Positions 1-7,466 of a DNA stretch of 64,000 bases are shown piece after piece (the first letter of the stretch is position 1; every line of letters begins with the position of its first letter). Source of the DNA: JBGLNJ01 sp041300525 (lineage in GTDB: Bacteria; Chloroflexota; Anaerolineae; Fen-1058); contig JBGLNJ010000001.1 in the NCBI GenBank assembly GCA_041300525.1, forward strand, positions 372,001-436,000, in the 5' to 3' direction. The notes under the pieces are model-generated. The model saw only the letters and a list, made by a program, of their open reading frames with translations. It was not told the origin of the DNA and did not search any database. The translations under genes were made by a program, and so were the position numbers.

Positions 1-216
1 CTGGTGGGCGGACTTGCCATAGATACGTTTTTGGGGGACAATAGGCTTGAGGACATTGTGGGCCGGGTGCTCGTTCGGGATGATGTGCGATACGTCCCTC
101 TGCCGCACCCCTCCGGCGCGAGCCTGTGGCTCAATGCGCCGCAAAATCAAGCCCGCGTGCGCCAGTCGCTCAAGGCGCTTGAACGATTGAAACACACTTT
201 GCAACTTGACGTGTGA
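1..216 (+). CDS. Uracil-DNA glycosylase family protein, C-terminal part (5' end outside window)
   Basis: The reading frame is open from the first base and stops at TGA 214-216, so only about 71 C-terminal residues are present. The segment VRYVPLPHPSGASLWLN matches the last conserved motif of uracil-DNA-glycosylase-superfamily proteins, in which an HPS loop enters the DNA minor groove next to the extruded uracil. The family removes uracil from DNA in base excision repair. The aminopeptidase gene follows about 60 bases later on the same strand and has its own Shine-Dalgarno. The exact UDG family cannot be set because the N-terminal catalytic motif is missing. Confidence 0.7.
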   Translation: MVGGLAIDTFLGDNRLEDIVGRVLVRDDVRYVPLPHPSGASLWLNAPQNQARVRQSLKALERLKHTLQLDV

Positions 217-275
217 CTTGCCACTCGACAATCTCCCTCTTGAGGGGATTCGACATTCGACAATCGGAGGAAATT

Positions 276-1757
276 GTGAATATCCATGTTCTCAGCGAAA
301 GAATCCAGGACATCAAGACCGATGCCGTCATCGTCAGCTTGTTGGAATGGAATGTGGCGGACGGGCCGATCACGGGCGCAGTCGGCGCACTCGATGAATC
401 GCTCTCTGGCGCGATCAAAGCGCTTTTGGACGGCGGCGATCTGAAAGGCAAGTTGAACCAGACTGCCGTGCTCTATCCACGCGGCGCGGCGCAGCGCGTC
501 ATTGTCGTCGGATTGGGCAAGCCGCAAGAGTTGACGCTGGACAAGGTGCGGCAGGCGGCCGGCACGGCGGCCAAAAAGGCGCGCGATTTGGGGGCCAAGT
601 CCATTGCCACGCTTGCCCTGGGGGCGGGCGGGGGCGGACTCGATCCACAGGCTGCGGCGCAGGCCACGGTCGAGGGCATCGTCTTGGGCCTGTACGAATT
701 TCGCGTCCACAAGAGCACCCCGGCTGAACATGGCACCCTTGAATCGGCGACGCTGGTCGAGTCCGACCCGGCCAAATTGGCCGCCGTTCAAGAGGGCGCG
801 CGAGTGGGCCGCATCCTGGCGGAGGCCACCAATTTCACGCGCGACCTGGTCAACCAGCCCTCCAATCACATGACGCCCCATATCCTGGCCGACGCCGCGC
901 GCGACATGGCCGCGCGGAACCATCTCGAGTGCGAGGTCTTGAGTTTGGAGCAGATGGCCGGGTTGGGGATGGGCGCGTTCATGGGCGTGACCCGTGGCAG
1001 CGACGAGCCGCCGCAGTTTATCATCTTGGAGCACAAGCCCGGCGCGGGCCAGCCGGTGATTTTCGTCGGCAAGGGCATCACGTTCGATAGCGGCGGCATC
1101 AGCATCAAACCCTCGGAGCACATGGAAGCGATGAAGGGTGACATGGCCGGAGCCGCTGCCGTCATCGGTGCGATGCAGGCTGTGGCGCAGTTGGATTTGC
1201 CGCAGCACGTGGTGGCGCTTGCGCCCGCGTGTGAGAATTTGCCTTCGGGCCATGCCTACAAGCCCGGCGATGTGCTCAAGGCGATGAATGGCAAGACGAT
1301 CGAGATCATCAGTACGGACGCCGAAGGTCGCTTGATCCTGGCCGATGCGCTGTGCTATGCCGAGCGATACCATCCTTCCGCCGTGATTGACCTGGCGACG
1401 TTGACCGGCGCGTGCGTTGTTGCATTGGGCGACATGGTAGCGGCGGGTCTCTTTAGCACGGATGATGAGCTGGCCGCCAGGCTGCGCGAGGCCGGAACAA
1501 AGGCCGGAGAAAAACTCTGGCCGCTCCCGCTTTACGAGGAATACAAAGACAAGATCAAGAGCGAGGTCGCCGACATGAAGAACAGCGGCGGACGCTATGG
1601 CGGCGTCGGCACGTCGGCGATTTTCTTGAAGGAATTTACGTCTTATCCGTGGATGCATCTGGACATTGCGCCGATGTCGTTGGACGACAAAGGCACGGCG
1701 ACCGGCTTTGGCGTGCGAACATTGGTCGAGTTCTTGCAAGGACGCGCTGCCGGCTAG
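276..1757 (+). CDS. pepA: Leucyl aminopeptidase, M17 family
   Basis: Cytosolic dinuclear metallopeptidase that removes N-terminal residues from peptides. The GTG start at 276 follows GGAGG at 266-270 with a 5-base gap; upstream in-frame codons lack a ribosome site and do not match the family N-terminus. The protein is 493 residues, the usual size. Metal and catalytic residues align with a constant offset of four from the E. coli enzyme: K266 and D271 in VGKGITFDSGG, D289 in MKGDMAGAAAV, and D348, E350 and R352 in STDAEGRL. The usual NTDAEGRL reads STDAEGRL here, a mild change. The first ~180 residues form the poorly conserved N-terminal domain. A hairpin terminator follows, so it is probably monocistronic. 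Confidence 0.95.
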   Translation: MNIHVLSERIQDIKTDAVIVSLLEWNVADGPITGAVGALDESLSGAIKALLDGGDLKGKLNQTAVLYPRGAAQRVIVVGLGKPQELTLDKVRQAAGTAAKKARDLGAKSIATLALGAGGGGLDPQAAAQATVEGIVLGLYEFRVHKSTPAEHGTLESATLVESDPAKLAAVQEGARVGRILAEATNFTRDLVNQPSNHMTPHILADAARDMAARNHLECEVLSLEQMAGLGMGAFMGVTRGSDEPPQFIILEHKPGAGQPVIFVGKGITFDSGGISIKPSEHMEAMKGDMAGAAAVIGAMQAVAQLDLPQHVVALAPACENLPSGHAYKPGDVLKAMNGKTIEIISTDAEGRLILADALCYAERYHPSAVIDLATLTGACVVALGDMVAAGLFSTDDELAARLREAGTKAGEKLWPLPLYEEYKDKIKSEVADMKNSGGRYGGVGTSAIFLKEFTSYPWMHLDIAPMSLDDKGTATGFGVRTLVEFLQGRAAG

Positions 1758-1781
1758 CACGAGCTGGCAAGGGGCCATCAG

Positions 1782-1820
1782 GACCCTCTCTCGTCCGATG
1801 TGATGGGAGAGGGTCTTTTT
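1782..1820 (+). terminator. Rho-independent terminator after pepA
   Basis: A 9-bp perfect stem (GACCCTCTC at 1782-1790 with GAGAGGGTC at 1807-1815) encloses a 16-base loop and runs into TTTTT at 1816-1820. It lies 25 bases after the pepA stop and before the minC promoter. Confidence 0.75.
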
Positions 1821-1892
1821 GTCGGGCGCGCCTACACGCTGCTCCTGGCTTTGTCGGGCGGCTTGCATTTCCCTCCGGCGGCGCACTTGTGC

Positions 1893-1898
1893 TATAAT
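1893..1898 (+). promoter_or_regulatory. Probable promoter of the min operon (extended -10)
   Basis: TATAAT at 1893-1898 preceded by TG one base upstream (TGCTATAAT) is an extended -10 element. No good -35 is seen at 16-18 bases; TTGCAT at 1863 is too far away. It sits 53 bases before the minC ATG and after the pepA terminator, which is the right place to start the min transcript. Confidence 0.55.
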
Positions 1899-1950
1899 CC
1901 TGCCATGCTGACTCACACCAGCCGGCGCCGAAAGCCGGAAGCGAGTTGAG

Positions 1951-2685
1951 ATGGCTGCCGAAACAATCACGATCAAAGGTATCCGTGAAGGCCTGATTGT
2001 CTCACTGCCCACGACGTGCGGCGCGTGGCGGGGAGCGTTGGAGCAATTGGAGACACGGCTCGACGCCAGCCCTGCGTTTTTCAAAGGCGCGCGCGTCGGG
2101 CTGGTCATTGGCGCGTGGGAACTGGGCGAGGATGAAATCCGCGCGGCGCGTGATCTGCTCTTGCGCCACGACGTGATATTGTGGGCGCTCATCTCGGACC
2201 ATCTCAAGACGCAAGAGGCTGCCGCCCGTCTGGGACTGGACATCAAGTTGCCGTTGCGTGAAGCGCGTCCCCAACCCGCGCCCCTGCCAGCGGAACCTGC
2301 CCCGGCTTTGGATGTCGCTGCCCAGACTACCACGGATGTCTCGGAGACGGCCATGGTGGTGCATCGAACGCTGCGCTCCGGCGTGAGCTTGCGTCACCCC
2401 GGCTCGATTGTCATCATCGGCGACGTACATTCCGGCGCGGAGGTGATGGCGGGCGGCGACGTGGTGGTGTGGGGCAAGCTGCACGGGACGGTTCACGCGG
2501 GCGCGTTCGGCGATAATGAGGCGGTGGTGTGCGCTCTCGATTTGACTCCCACGCAACTCCGCATCGGAAATATCATCACTCGCTCGCCCGATGAGCGCCG
2601 CCGCAAAGTCCAGCCGGAGATGGCGCGTGTGATGCGTGGACGCATTGAAGCCGTCGCGTGGAACCCCAAAGCAAGCGATCGGTGA
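1951..2685 (+). CDS. minC: Septum site-determining protein MinC
   Basis: Inhibitor of FtsZ ring assembly that works with MinD to block division at the poles. The protein is 244 residues. The N-terminal ~100 residues form the FtsZ-inhibiting domain (TIKGIREGLIVSLP start). Residues ~105-130 are a proline/alanine-rich linker. The C-terminal domain from ~130 is the right-handed beta-helix that dimerises and binds MinD, with the pattern RSGVSLRHPGSIVIIGDV, GAEVMAGGDVVVWGKLHG and AGAFGDNEAVV. The common RSGQ at the MinD contact reads RSGV. minD follows after 12 bases and minE overlaps minD, so the three form one operon. Confidence 0.93.
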   Translation: MAAETITIKGIREGLIVSLPTTCGAWRGALEQLETRLDASPAFFKGARVGLVIGAWELGEDEIRAARDLLLRHDVILWALISDHLKTQEAAARLGLDIKLPLREARPQPAPLPAEPAPALDVAAQTTTDVSETAMVVHRTLRSGVSLRHPGSIVIIGDVHSGAEVMAGGDVVVWGKLHGTVHAGAFGDNEAVVCALDLTPTQLRIGNIITRSPDERRRKVQPEMARVMRGRIEAVAWNPKASDR

Positions 2686-2697
2686 AAGGATGAAACT

Positions 2698-3507
2698 ATG
2701 GCGGGGCTGGTCATAACAGTCACTTCAGGCAAGGGCGGCGTCGGCAAGACGACCGTGACGGCCAACATCGGCGTGGCGCTCGCGGCGTTGGGCAAACGCG
2801 TCGTGTGCCTGGATGCCGACATCGGCTTGCGGAACCTGGACGTGGTGATGGGGCTGGAGAACCGCATCGTCTACGATGTCGTGGACGTGGTCGAAGGGCG
2901 CTGCAAGTTGCGCCAGGCGCTCATCAAAGACAAGCGGTTGCTGGGGCTGTGCCTGCTGCCGGCAGCCCAAACGCGTGACAAGTCGGCCCTCAAGCCGAGT
3001 GACCTGGTGCGCGTGTGCGAGCAGTTGCGCGCCGACCACGACTTTGTGTTGATTGATTCGGCGGCCGGCATCGAAGAAGGCTTTCGCACGGCGATGGCTC
3101 CGGCGGACTTGGTGCTCATTGTGACCAATCCCGAAGTCAGCGCCGTGCGCGATGCGGATCGAGTGATCGGCTTGTTGGAGGCGGCAGAAAAACCTTCGCC
3201 CAAGCTCGTCGTCAACCGGCTCAAACCGGCGATGGTCAGTCGGGGCGATATGCTCGACACGGCGGATGTGCTCGAGATTTTGGCGGTGGAACTCGTCGGC
3301 GTCGTGCCGGAAGATGAGTCCGTGCTAGTGTCTACCAACCGGGGCCAGCCCGTGGCGATGGATATCAAGTCGCCGGCCGGCCTGGCGTTCCGCAATATCG
3401 CTCGACGACTGATGGGCGAGGACGTGCCGTTCCAGACTTTTCACGGTCAAGCGAATCTCTTTCAGCGATTCTTTCGAATGATGCGGTCAGACGGGAGGCA
3501 GCCATGA
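2698..3507 (+). CDS. minD: Septum site-determining ATPase MinD
   Basis: Membrane-cycling ParA/MinD-type ATPase that recruits MinC and is released by MinE. The deviant Walker A motif GKGGVGKTT is at residues 11-19, with the signature lysine directly after the first glycine. The switch I region contains CLDADIGLRNLDVVMGLENR, and FVLIDSAAGIEEG is the Walker B/switch II segment. Length is 269 residues, almost the same as E. coli MinD. The C-terminus LFQRFFRMMRSDG is the expected amphipathic membrane-targeting helix. The start follows AAGGATGAAACT. The stop overlaps the minE start by 4 bases (ATGA), indicating translational coupling. Confidence 0.96.
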   Translation: MAGLVITVTSGKGGVGKTTVTANIGVALAALGKRVVCLDADIGLRNLDVVMGLENRIVYDVVDVVEGRCKLRQALIKDKRLLGLCLLPAAQTRDKSALKPSDLVRVCEQLRADHDFVLIDSAAGIEEGFRTAMAPADLVLIVTNPEVSAVRDADRVIGLLEAAEKPSPKLVVNRLKPAMVSRGDMLDTADVLEILAVELVGVVPEDESVLVSTNRGQPVAMDIKSPAGLAFRNIARRLMGEDVPFQTFHGQANLFQRFFRMMRSDGRQP

Positions 3508-3803
3508 GCAGTGGTCTGTTCAATTTCTTTCGAGGTCGCAAGGAACCTGCCAGCCGGGACGTGGCCAAGCAGCGGTTGCAACTGGTGCTTGTCCATGATC
3601 GGTCCAACATCTCGCCTGGCCTGTTAGAGACGCTGAGGGAGGAGATTATTGACGTCATTTCCAAACGAGTGGAAATTGACGGCGCGGCTGCCCAGATTAC
3701 GTTTACGCAGACTCGCAACGAAAGCAGACTGGTGGCCGATATTCCGCTGCTCGACGGCAGGCGGAAAAAGCCGCGCGAGCGGACGGGCGGGGGGCAAGTC
3801 TGA
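3504..3803 (+). CDS. minE: Cell division topological specificity factor MinE
   Basis: MinE stimulates the MinD ATPase and confines MinC/MinD to the poles. The 99-residue protein begins with a short membrane-targeting stretch (LFNFFRGRK). The MinD-contact strand/helix KQRLQLVLVHDRSNISP comes next, then the dimerisation domain (LETLREEIIDVISKRVEI, AAQITFTQTR). The tail after residue ~85 is basic and unconserved. It overlaps the minD stop by 4 bases. A complete minCDE set implies an oscillating Min system in this cell. Confidence 0.93.
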   Translation: MSSGLFNFFRGRKEPASRDVAKQRLQLVLVHDRSNISPGLLETLREEIIDVISKRVEIDGAAAQITFTQTRNESRLVADIPLLDGRRKKPRERTGGGQV

Positions 3804-3836
3804 CGCAGTCACCGCGCGGCGTCAACGTCAAGCCTG

Positions 3837-4958
3837 ATGAATGATCCACGTTTGTGGCGGCATTTTGATTGGGTGTTGTTGCTGGTCGTCGTGCTGCTGG
3901 TGGGCTACGGCGCGACGATGATTTATAGCGCAACACTCAATGTCGAAAGCCTGGCCGGGTATACGACCCGCCAGGTGTTGTATTCCGTTCTGGGTGTGGG
4001 CGTCATGATCGGCGTGGCGGCGATTGACTATCGCATCTGGGGCGGCGTGCAGCGCCTGATGTATGTCGGCGCATTAGCGCTGCTGGTGATCGCGCTGGCG
4101 TTGGGACAAAGCCAGGTCGGCCAGGTGCGCCGCTGGATTACGTTCGGGCTGTTTGACGTGCAGCCGTCTGAGATTGCCAAGTTTCTGGTCGTCCTGGTGT
4201 TGGCTCAATATCTGGCCCGCCACGAGGAGGACATGGGCCGGTGGCCCGTGGTGCTGAGAGCGATCGGGCTGGTGGCGCTGCCGGTGCTCATGGTTTTGGT
4301 GCAGCCTAATTTCAGCACCGCGATATTGTTGGCTGCCGTCGGCGCGATGATGATTTATGTGGCGGGATTGCGTTGGCAACACCTGGCGGCGTTTGGCGCG
4401 ACAATTCTGGTCGCGGTGCCAGCCGCCTGGTTTGCCTTGCCGGGTAATGTGCGGGAGGATCTCGCGTATGTGCCAAAGCGGTTGCTTGTATTTGCCGGCC
4501 TGTCGAGCGATCCGGATGTGCTGTTCAACCTGAATCAGGCGCTCATCAGCATCGGCAGCGGCGGATTCTTGGGCAAGGGCTTTCTCAACCCCAGCAACTT
4601 GAGCCAACTGCACTTTTTACGCGTGCGCCACACGGACTTTATCTTTTCCGTCATTGCCGAAGAATTGGGAATGTTGGGCGTCCTCGTCCTGTTCGCCCTG
4701 CTGCTGGTGTTGCTGGTCCGGTTGCTCCGCATTGCCTCCCGCTCGCGCGATGCCTTTGGGCGCTATGTCGTCATCGGCTTTGCGATGATGATTTTTCTCC
4801 AGGCGGCAGTGAACATTGCCATGAACTTGAGCATGCTGCCGGTGGCCGGGCTGCCGTTGCCGTTTATCAGCTACGGCGGCAGCTCACTGCTCACGCTGAT
4901 GTTTGCTATAGGCGCCGCCGAAAGTGTGGCGATGCGGCACAAAAAGTTGGAATTTTAA
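3837..4958 (+). CDS. SEDS family peptidoglycan glycosyltransferase (RodA/FtsW type)
   Basis: Integral membrane polymerase that joins lipid II into glycan strands, working with a class B penicillin-binding protein. The 373-residue protein has about ten hydrophobic segments. SEDS hallmarks are present: WITFGLFDVQPSEIAKF, LNQALISIGSGGFLGKGF, RHTDFIFSVIAEELGMLG, and near the end AGLPLPFISYGGSSLL. It starts 33 bases after minE on the same strand and may be co-transcribed. RodA is favoured over FtsW by the lack of a long cytoplasmic N-terminus, but sequence alone does not settle it. The LURP-like gene starts 20 bases after its stop. Confidence 0.9.
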   Translation: MNDPRLWRHFDWVLLLVVVLLVGYGATMIYSATLNVESLAGYTTRQVLYSVLGVGVMIGVAAIDYRIWGGVQRLMYVGALALLVIALALGQSQVGQVRRWITFGLFDVQPSEIAKFLVVLVLAQYLARHEEDMGRWPVVLRAIGLVALPVLMVLVQPNFSTAILLAAVGAMMIYVAGLRWQHLAAFGATILVAVPAAWFALPGNVREDLAYVPKRLLVFAGLSSDPDVLFNLNQALISIGSGGFLGKGFLNPSNLSQLHFLRVRHTDFIFSVIAEELGMLGVLVLFALLLVLLVRLLRIASRSRDAFGRYVVIGFAMMIFLQAAVNIAMNLSMLPVAGLPLPFISYGGSSLLTLMFAIGAAESVAMRHKKLEF

Positions 4959-4977
4959 TTTTTCAAAGGAGGTTACT

Positions 4978-5553
4978 ATGTTCAATTACCCGCTCAATCT
5001 GTCGTTCAAGATCGTCGCCTTCAACCCGCAGGTCAAGATCACCGACACTTCGGGCCAGACGGTGCTGTACGTCAAGCAAAAGGCCCTGGCGCTCAAGGAG
5101 GCGGTCAAGGTCTTTGCCGACGAGCGCCAGCAGACTGAACTGTATGGCATCAAGGCCAACAAGATCATTGACTTTTCGGCCCAATACAACATTACCACAT
5201 TCGCCGGATCGCCGGTGGGCACGGTCAAGCGCCAGGGCATGAAATCGCTGTGGAAGGCGACGTATGATATCCTGGACAACAGCGGCGCGCAAGTCGGGCT
5301 GATCCACGAAGAAAACCCGTGGATCAAGGTCCTGGATGGCCTGCTCAGCGACATCCCCTTTGTGGGCATGTTCATCAATCCTGCTTACCTGGTTGACCTG
5401 CAGGGCCAGACCGTGTTGCATCTCAAGAAACAACCGGCCTGGCTCGAAGGCAAGTTTACCCTGACGAAGCGCGGCCAATTTTCGGAGGCCGAAGAAGCCC
5501 TGCTGCTGCCGAGCATCATCATGATGCTGCTGCTGGAACGGCAACGCGGCTAA
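4978..5553 (+). CDS. LURP-one-related / scramblase-fold protein
   Basis: Soluble 191-residue protein. The ATG at 4978 lies 6 bases after AAAGGAGG, so the longer frame beginning at 4924 inside the SEDS gene is not the start. It has alternating strands typical of the tubby-like/LURP-one fold: KITDTSGQTVLYVKQKALAL, then FADERQQTELYGIKANKI, repeated as VDLQGQTVLHLKKQPAWLEGKFTL. There is no signal peptide, and the hydrophobic stretch LLLPSIIMMLLLE is at the C-terminus. The fold is known from plant LURP-one and from phospholipid scramblases, but bacterial members have no settled role. Its place after a SEDS gene suggests, but does not prove, an envelope role. Confidence 0.65.
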   Translation: MFNYPLNLSFKIVAFNPQVKITDTSGQTVLYVKQKALALKEAVKVFADERQQTELYGIKANKIIDFSAQYNITTFAGSPVGTVKRQGMKSLWKATYDILDNSGAQVGLIHEENPWIKVLDGLLSDIPFVGMFINPAYLVDLQGQTVLHLKKQPAWLEGKFTLTKRGQFSEAEEALLLPSIIMMLLLERQRG

Positions 5554-5561
5554 CCCTTTTT

Positions 5562-5672
5562 GGCTCTCTGGGAATCGCCGTGATAGGCCACCACATATGC
5601 TGGTAAGATGTAGGACAAATTGGAAATTTGTCCTACATTTGCCGCCGCATCACGGCAAATCCCAAAGAGCCC
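5562..5672. mobile_element. MITE-like palindromic element with an inner TAGGACAA hairpin
   Basis: The outer arms GGCTCTCTGGGAATCGCCG (from 5562) and the complement of CGGCAAATCCCAAAGAGCC (ending 5671) form an inverted repeat of about 24 bases with a few mismatches. The flanks CCCTTTTT (5554-5561) and ATCTTTTT (5673-5680) match at six of eight positions and could be a decayed 8-bp target duplication. Inside is a separate perfect hairpin, 14-bp arms at 5608-5621 and 5625-5638 with loop GGA. GGCTCTTTG-type ends recall ISL3-family termini, but no transposase is present. It begins 8 bases after the stop of the preceding gene. Confidence 0.5.
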
Positions 5673-5711
5673 ATCTTTTTGACTCCATACATTCTTGACG
5701 AGTGAGAAAGC

Positions 5712-7232
5712 ATGACGTCAAACGTTCGAGTTCGTTTTGCGCCCAGCCCCACCGGCGAGTTGCACATCGGCAGCGTCCGCACGGTGGTTTTTGATTATCT
5801 GCTGGCCCGTCACTTGCACGGCACGTTCATCCTGCGCATTGAGGATACCGATCAGACGCGCTACGTGCCTGGCTCGGTGCGAGTGGTGCTGGACAGCCTC
5901 AAATGGCTGGGCATTGAATTCGACGAAGGCCCCAGCCGGCAAGAGTTGGCCGCCATCGGCGAGGACTGGGAAGGCGCGCCGGAAATCGGCGGGCCGCATG
6001 GGCCATATATCCAATCGCTGCGCCGCGATATCTACAAGCAGGCCGCCCAAGAGTTGGTGGCGCGGGGAGCGGCTTATCGCTGCGATTGTTCGCCGGAGCG
6101 GTTGGATGCCTTGCGGAAGCAACAGATGGCAAACCACCAGTCGCTTGGCTATGACCGGCTGTGCCGTCACAAGCAGCCCGGCCAGGTAGACCCGAACAGG
6201 CCGCACGTCATTCGCCTGGCTGTGCCACCGGAGGGCACGACGTCGTTTCACGATCTCATCAAAGGCGACATCACCTTTGACAATCGCCTGGTGGACGATG
6301 CGGTGCTGCTCAAAAGCGACGGGCTGCCCACCTATCACTTGGCCGTCGTCGTGGACGATCACGCGATGCACATCAGCCACGTCACGCGCGGCGACGATTG
6401 GATTCCCAGCGCGCCCAAGCACATCTTGTTGTACCAGGCGTTCGGCTGGCCGCTGCCCGAGTTCGCGCACGTGCCGAATGTGTTGGCGCCCGATGGCCGC
6501 AAACTCTCCAAGCGTCACGGCGCGACCTCGGTGGCCGAATTTCGCAACTCGGGCTTTTTGCCGGAGGCGCTGCTCAACTTTTTGACGTTCCTGGGCTGGG
6601 CGCCCGGTGAAGGCGAAGAACAAGAAATTTTTGCGCCGCAAGAGTTGGCCGATCGCTTTAGCCTGGAGCACGTCAACAAAGCTGGGGCCGTGTTCTCCTA
6701 CGACAAGCTCGATTGGATGAACGGCGAATACATCCGCGCGATGCCGCAGGATGAGTTGGCCGAGCGCGTCTTGCCGTACCTTTCAGAGGGGTTGGGCATC
6801 TCCGAAGTCGAGTTGCGCGCCAGCGGCAAGTTGATGCCGCTCATGCCCCTTATCCGGGAGCGCATGAAACGCCTGACCGATGCGGCCGGCCTGTGCGATT
6901 TGTTCTTTAAGGATTTCCCGCCGCCGCCCGCGCCGGCCCTCGTCGGCAAAAAGATGGATGCGGCGTCGAGCCTGGCGGCCTTGCGGCGCGTCATCGCGGT
7001 GCTGTCGAGTGTCCCCGAGTGGACGGAACATGCGATGGAGCCGCCGATGCGCGCCCTCACTGAAGAGCTTGGACTAAAGACCAGCCAACTGTTTGGCATC
7101 GTGCGCGTGGCCGTGACGGGCAGGGACGTGGCCCCGCCGCTGTTTGGAACGATGGCTGTGCTGGGCCGTGAGAAGGTGATGGATCGGTTGCGCGCGGCGG
7201 AAGGGCAATTGGTTGCGGCAGTGAATGCTTAG
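5712..7232 (+). CDS. gltX: Glutamyl-tRNA synthetase
   Basis: Class I aminoacyl-tRNA synthetase that charges tRNA-Glu (and possibly tRNA-Gln, if the cell uses the indirect route). The 506-residue length is normal. The HIGH motif appears as PSPTGELHIGS (His at residue 18) and the KMSKS motif as KLSKRHGATS near residue 264. The Rossmann half, the stem-contact region (SLEHVNKAGAVFSYDKLDWMNGEYIR) and the helical anticodon-binding C-terminus (GLKTSQLFGIVRVAVTG) are all present. Its 5' region holds only the palindromic element described above. Nothing suggests that it is non-functional. Confidence 0.96.
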   Translation: MTSNVRVRFAPSPTGELHIGSVRTVVFDYLLARHLHGTFILRIEDTDQTRYVPGSVRVVLDSLKWLGIEFDEGPSRQELAAIGEDWEGAPEIGGPHGPYIQSLRRDIYKQAAQELVARGAAYRCDCSPERLDALRKQQMANHQSLGYDRLCRHKQPGQVDPNRPHVIRLAVPPEGTTSFHDLIKGDITFDNRLVDDAVLLKSDGLPTYHLAVVVDDHAMHISHVTRGDDWIPSAPKHILLYQAFGWPLPEFAHVPNVLAPDGRKLSKRHGATSVAEFRNSGFLPEALLNFLTFLGWAPGEGEEQEIFAPQELADRFSLEHVNKAGAVFSYDKLDWMNGEYIRAMPQDELAERVLPYLSEGLGISEVELRASGKLMPLMPLIRERMKRLTDAAGLCDLFFKDFPPPPAPALVGKKMDAASSLAALRRVIAVLSSVPEWTEHAMEPPMRALTEELGLKTSQLFGIVRVAVTGRDVAPPLFGTMAVLGREKVMDRLRAAEGQLVAAVNA

Positions 7233-7299
7233 AACGATTGCCTCGATTTGGATGATGGCTTGCTTGCTTGCGCACGACGGCAGTTTTGCGGTGCACTTG

Positions 7300-7383
7300 T
7301 GCAATTCGAATGGGACGAAGAAAAGAACCAAATCAACATTCGCAAGCATGGCTTGAGCTTTGCCGATGCTTGGAGGATGTTTC
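7300..7383 (+). pseudogene. N-terminal fragment of a BrnT-family toxin
   Basis: The codons from about 7300 read VQFEWDEEKNQINIRKHGLS, which is the start of BrnT ribonuclease toxins (FEWDxxKxxxNxxKHGxSF). Homology stops after FADAWRMF near 7380, where the same bases become the 3' limit of the oppositely oriented epimerase fragment. About 28 of the ~90 residues of a BrnT toxin remain and no BrnA antitoxin gene follows, so this is a dead remnant. The window shows no other recognisable part of the locus. Confidence 0.65.
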
Positions 7384-7466
7384 ACGGCCTGGCCCGCGCC
7401 GATGAGGCGGTTCGCCAGGTTGCAGCCGATAAAGCCTGCTCCGCCTGTGATGAGTGTGCGTTTCAT
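7383..7466 (-). pseudogene. Truncated NAD-dependent epimerase/dehydratase, N-terminal fragment
   Basis: The minus-strand frame starts at ATG 7466, overlaps the stop of the flippase gene (ATGA), and has a good GGAGG ribosome site. It reads MKRTLITGGAGFIGCNLANR followed by LIGAGQAV, the Rossmann GxxGxxG start of an extended short-chain dehydrogenase (sugar-nucleotide epimerase). After about 28 codons homology ends exactly where the BrnT remnant begins. The frame runs on through antisense BrnT sequence and is meaningless there. The coupled start suggests that an intact flippase-epimerase operon existed before a deletion or rearrangement. Confidence 0.7.

Noticed and set aside
1893..1950. A riboswitch or attenuator in the min leader
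   Set aside because: The leader is short and shows no stable conserved structure beyond a promoter -10.
147..2354. A 735-codon open frame on the minus strand across pepA and minC
   Set aside because: It is the antisense of two clear genes, has no recognisable domain and has an Arg/His/Gln-rich composition typical of shadow frames in GC-rich DNA.
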